A DNA stretch of 9,008 bases from Betaproteobacteria bacterium (lineage in GTDB: Bacteria; Pseudomonadota; Gammaproteobacteria; Burkholderiales; Burkholderiaceae_C): positions 1 to 9,008 of the forward strand of contig RFSP01000063.1 in the NCBI GenBank assembly GCA_009923895.1, read 5' to 3'. Made by a program: the position numbers and the translations under genes. Shown here piece by piece: positions 7,187 through 9,008 of this stretch. How positions within the stretch are numbered: the first letter of the stretch is position 1; each line of letters begins with the position of its first letter. The notes beneath the pieces were generated by a model that worked only from the letters and a program-made list of their open reading frames with translations, had not been told where the DNA came from and did not search any database.

Positions 7187-7705
7187 ATGTCGCACCGAAG
7201 CAAAGGCGCGAGTGCCCACACGCTTGGCACTCGGCCTCGAGGGGTGGGGGTGTTGTCGGTGCACGAGTGGGATGCTTACCGTGACCCTCAGCAGTGGTCC
7301 GATCCCACGGAGTGCCCCGACTGTCACGCCGTGTATCTGGGAGGTCGATGGCGATGGGCCGTGGCACCCGAAGAAGCCGTTCAACACCGATGCCCGGCCT
7401 GTCGCCGCATTCATGACCACTTTCCAGCGGGGGTGGTCACACTGGGCGGTGACTGGTTTTCAGCCCACCAAAGCGAGGTGATGGCGTTGATTCACCACCA
7501 CGCCGATCGTGCGCGGCAGGAGCATCCCATGCAGCGGCTGATGCGCACCGACGCGCATGGCGGTGAAGTGACGTTAGAGACCACCGACATGCATTTGGCC
7601 CACGGTCTGGGGCAGGCTGTGCAGAGCGCTTACAAGGGCGATCTCAGTGCGCGGTATGAGCGGGGTCAGACCCTGATGAGGGTGCGTTGGTCTCGCCAGA
7701 GCTGA
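7187..7705 (+). CDS. BCAM0308-like zinc-ribbon protein of unknown function
   Basis: This 172-residue soluble protein resembles the family named after Burkholderia cenocepacia BCAM0308, as I recognise it from memory. It has a four-cysteine zinc ribbon, Cys43-x2-Cys46 (CPDC) and Cys69-x2-Cys72 (CPAC), separated by a Trp-rich GGRWRWAVA stretch. FPAGVVTLGGDWF follows, then a conserved C-terminal block with ETTDMHLAHGLGQAV and YKGDLSARYERG, ending in LMRVRW. The zinc ribbon and small alpha/beta tail suggest nucleic-acid or ribosome contact, but no activity is known to me. The named member lies, to my knowledge, in a low-oxygen-activated gene region of Burkholderia, which hints at a stress role. 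The ATG at 7187 has AAAGGA (7171-7176). It starts 61 bases after paaR with no evident terminator between them, and its last 62 bases are antisense to the end of recD. Confidence 0.8.
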   Translation: MSHRSKGASAHTLGTRPRGVGVLSVHEWDAYRDPQQWSDPTECPDCHAVYLGGRWRWAVAPEEAVQHRCPACRRIHDHFPAGVVTLGGDWFSAHQSEVMALIHHHADRARQEHPMQRLMRTDAHGGEVTLETTDMHLAHGLGQAVQSAYKGDLSARYERGQTLMRVRWSRQS

Positions 7706-9008
7706 GCGCCTGACGCTCACGGGCGATTTGGCCTTGGAGAGCGCCGTGTCTGCGCACACTGGCTCTCAGGCCTGCCAACAAGACGGCTTTGGGCGCGACC
7801 CACATGAGATGAGAGCGGGCACGGGTCACGGCCGTGTAGATCCATTCACGGGTGACCACGCGGCTTTCTTGCTCTGGCAGCAGCACCAGCAAGTCTTCGA
7901 ATTCGCTGCCCTGCGCACGGTGTGCGGTCATGGCCCACGCCGTTTCATGCCCCGGCACTTGGGCCGGATGAAACGCCCTCATCGCTCCTTCGGGACCGCC
8001 GGCAAACCACACCCGCAATTCCCCTTGAGCATCAGGCAGTGTGACGCCGATGTCACCGTTGTAAAGGCCCAAGCGAGGCTCATTGCGACCCACGATGACC
8101 GGTCGGCCGATATACCAAGAAGAAGACCAAGAGTGGGACCAAGAGGGGGACCCGGATCGCACGGGCGCGAAACGGCTCCCAGCGGGTTGCATCAAGGGAG
8201 CGAGCGCCTCGGTGAGACATTGATTGAGGATTTGAACGCCCCGAGGGCCTTCGCGCAACGCACAGAGAATTCGAAACTTTTCAAAGGCCTCAAGTGCACC
8301 AGCAGGGTCGTGGGGTTGGTCACGCACCGCTTGCACATAGGTCTCATACCCCTGTTGCGCTTTGAGCCACCAAGTGATGCCTTGAGGCTCAAATGGCGCC
8401 AAAGCCGACGCAGCCGCCTCTTCATCGCCTTGACGAATGTGCTCGGCCAATTCGGCAATGCCTGTGCCCTTGCCAAACCGGAAGTTCTGGGTCAGTTGCT
8501 CCACATGAGGGCCCGCCGCACACAGGTCTGCGAACACAGACCCGGCCTCCACGGAGGCCAACTGGTCTTTGTCGCCCAACAAGACCAGGTGTGCTGACGG
8601 TGGCAACGCATCAAACAACGCCCGGGCCAGCGCCAGATCCAACATGGACGCCTCGTCGACCACCAACACATCCAGCGCCAGGGGGCGTTTGGTGTGGTGG
8701 GCAAAGCCTTGGGGACCAGCACCCAAGAGCCGGTGAAGGGTGTGGCCCTCTTTGGGCCAATGGACCCCAGCCGGGTCATTGAGACCTTGCGTTTGCTGAC
8801 GCAGCGAGTCCATCATGCGGGCAGCCGCCTTGCCAGTGGGCGCCGCCAGGGCGATGCGCATTTGGGGCGATCGACGCAACCAGGCCAGCAACAGGTGGAC
8901 CACGGTGGTGGTCTTTCCGGTGCCGGGTCCGCCACTGATGACGCTGAACTGGCGATTCAAGCAACGGTGCAAGGCACCCCGTTGTTCGTCTGACAGAGAC
9001 GAGGGGAG
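7644..9008 (-). CDS. recD: RecD, exodeoxyribonuclease V alpha chain (partial, start beyond the right edge)
   Basis: These are the last 454 residues of RecD, the 5'-3' superfamily 1B helicase motor of RecBCD, which resects double-strand breaks. The frame is open to the right edge, so the N-terminal domain and start are missing. Numbering visible residues, Walker A is GGPGTGKTT at 26-34 (Lys32), Walker B is VLVVDEAS with Asp118-Glu119, followed by LLGDKDQLASVEAGS (Asp145), the QNFR motif at 174-177, YNGDIGV, the AHRAQGSEF motif at 362-370 and YTAVTRARSHL at 391-401. All helicase motifs look intact. A Ser-x-Ser-Trp repeat interrupts the protein at 287-298. The tail after about residue 425 is Ser/Gly-rich, and its last 19 codons run antisense to the zinc-ribbon gene. 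recB would be expected beyond the right edge. The single-domain RecD of RecBCD is preferred over RecD2 because of context and motif detail. Confidence 0.93.
   Translation of the reverse strand, partial: LPSSLSDEQRGALHRCLNRQFSVISGGPGTGKTTTVVHLLLAWLRRSPQMRIALAAPTGKAAARMMDSLRQQTQGLNDPAGVHWPKEGHTLHRLLGAGPQGFAHHTKRPLALDVLVVDEASMLDLALARALFDALPPSAHLVLLGDKDQLASVEAGSVFADLCAAGPHVEQLTQNFRFGKGTGIAELAEHIRQGDEEAAASALAPFEPQGITWWLKAQQGYETYVQAVRDQPHDPAGALEAFEKFRILCALREGPRGVQILNQCLTEALAPLMQPAGSRFAPVRSGSPSWSHSWSSSWYIGRPVIVGRNEPRLGLYNGDIGVTLPDAQGELRVWFAGGPEGAMRAFHPAQVPGHETAWAMTAHRAQGSEFEDLLVLLPEQESRVVTREWIYTAVTRARSHLMWVAPKAVLLAGLRASVRRHGALQGQIARERQALSSGETNAPSSGSDPAHTAH
7703..7719. terminator. Small hairpin at the convergent gene junction
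   Basis: TGAGCG (7703-7708) and CGCTCA (7714-7719) are exact inverted repeats forming a 6-bp stem with a 5-base loop (CCTGA). The left arm begins with the TGA stop of the zinc-ribbon gene, and the whole element lies in the coding end of recD. No T-tract follows on either strand, so it is at best a weak or bidirectional terminator or an mRNA end-protecting hairpin. Confidence 0.3.
8114..8149 (-). repeat. Three 12-bp imperfect tandem repeats inside recD, encoding (Ser-x-Ser-Trp)3
   Basis: On the + strand the units are ACCAAGAAGAAG, ACCAAGAGTGGG and ACCAAGAGGGGG, contiguous at 8114-8125, 8126-8137 and 8138-8149. Read on the coding strand they give SPSW-SHSW-SSSW (visible residues 287-298), immediately before the conserved YIGRPVIVGRNEPRLG segment. 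The period is a multiple of three, so copy number can change without breaking the frame. It looks like a slippage-generated expansion in a surface loop. Confidence 0.75.

Noticed and set aside
6235..7230. A 331-codon open frame on the - strand opposite paaE, paaR and the start of the zinc-ribbon gene
   Set aside because: It is antisense to three genes with clear domains, and its own translation shows no family motif. It is best explained as a codon-bias shadow.
8097..8104. GACCGGTC, resembling the core of the 18-bp operator
   Set aside because: It is only an 8-base palindrome, lies within recD coding sequence, and lacks the flanking symmetry of the copy at 1-18.
7728..8597. A 289-codon open frame on the + strand opposite recD
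   Set aside because: recD has an intact set of helicase motifs on the opposite strand. The + frame yields a compositionally odd, motif-free protein.

Overview
The window reads as chromosomal DNA from a GC-rich betaproteobacterium, most likely Burkholderiales and plausibly Comamonadaceae. This is inferred from the high GC content, the protein sequences, a TetR-type PaaR regulator in place of the GntR-type PaaX of enterics, and a neighbouring protein of the family named after Burkholderia BCAM0308. Coding density is near total. There is no gene-free stretch above 300 bases, and I see no tRNA, rRNA, CRISPR array or insertion sequence.

Bases 1-7125 hold a compact aerobic phenylacetate (paa) degradation operon on the + strand. 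It opens with a perfect 18-bp palindrome and an overlapping -10-like hexamer at the left edge, followed by paaG, paaI, paaK, paaA, paaB, paaC, paaD, paaE and a TetR-family regulator (paaR). Gaps are 2 to 49 bases, and two junctions (paaA/paaB, paaD/paaE) are 4-base ATGA overlaps. The proteins fit one pathway. PaaK makes phenylacetyl-CoA. The PaaA/B/C oxygenase with the PaaE reductase epoxidises the ring, with PaaD as a maturation factor. PaaG isomerises the epoxide to oxepin-CoA. PaaI hydrolyses stalled CoA esters. The later steps (PaaZ ring opening and the PaaF/H/J beta-oxidation enzymes) are not encoded here and must lie elsewhere. The regulator closes the operon, so it probably represses its own transcription through the palindrome until a CoA-ester ligand appears.

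Bases 7187-7705 (+) encode a small zinc-ribbon protein of the BCAM0308-like family, of unknown function. Converging on it from the right, on the - strand, is the C-terminal two thirds or so of RecD (exodeoxyribonuclease V alpha chain), whose start lies beyond the right edge. The two genes overlap tail-to-tail by 62 bases, with a small hairpin at the junction. The visible RecD carries an unusual three-copy Ser-x-Ser-Trp repeat.

The genes themselves are of known types. I did not find a clearly new biological system. The items most worth checking are the operator/promoter arrangement at the left edge, the convergent recD/zinc-ribbon overlap, and the repeat inside RecD.
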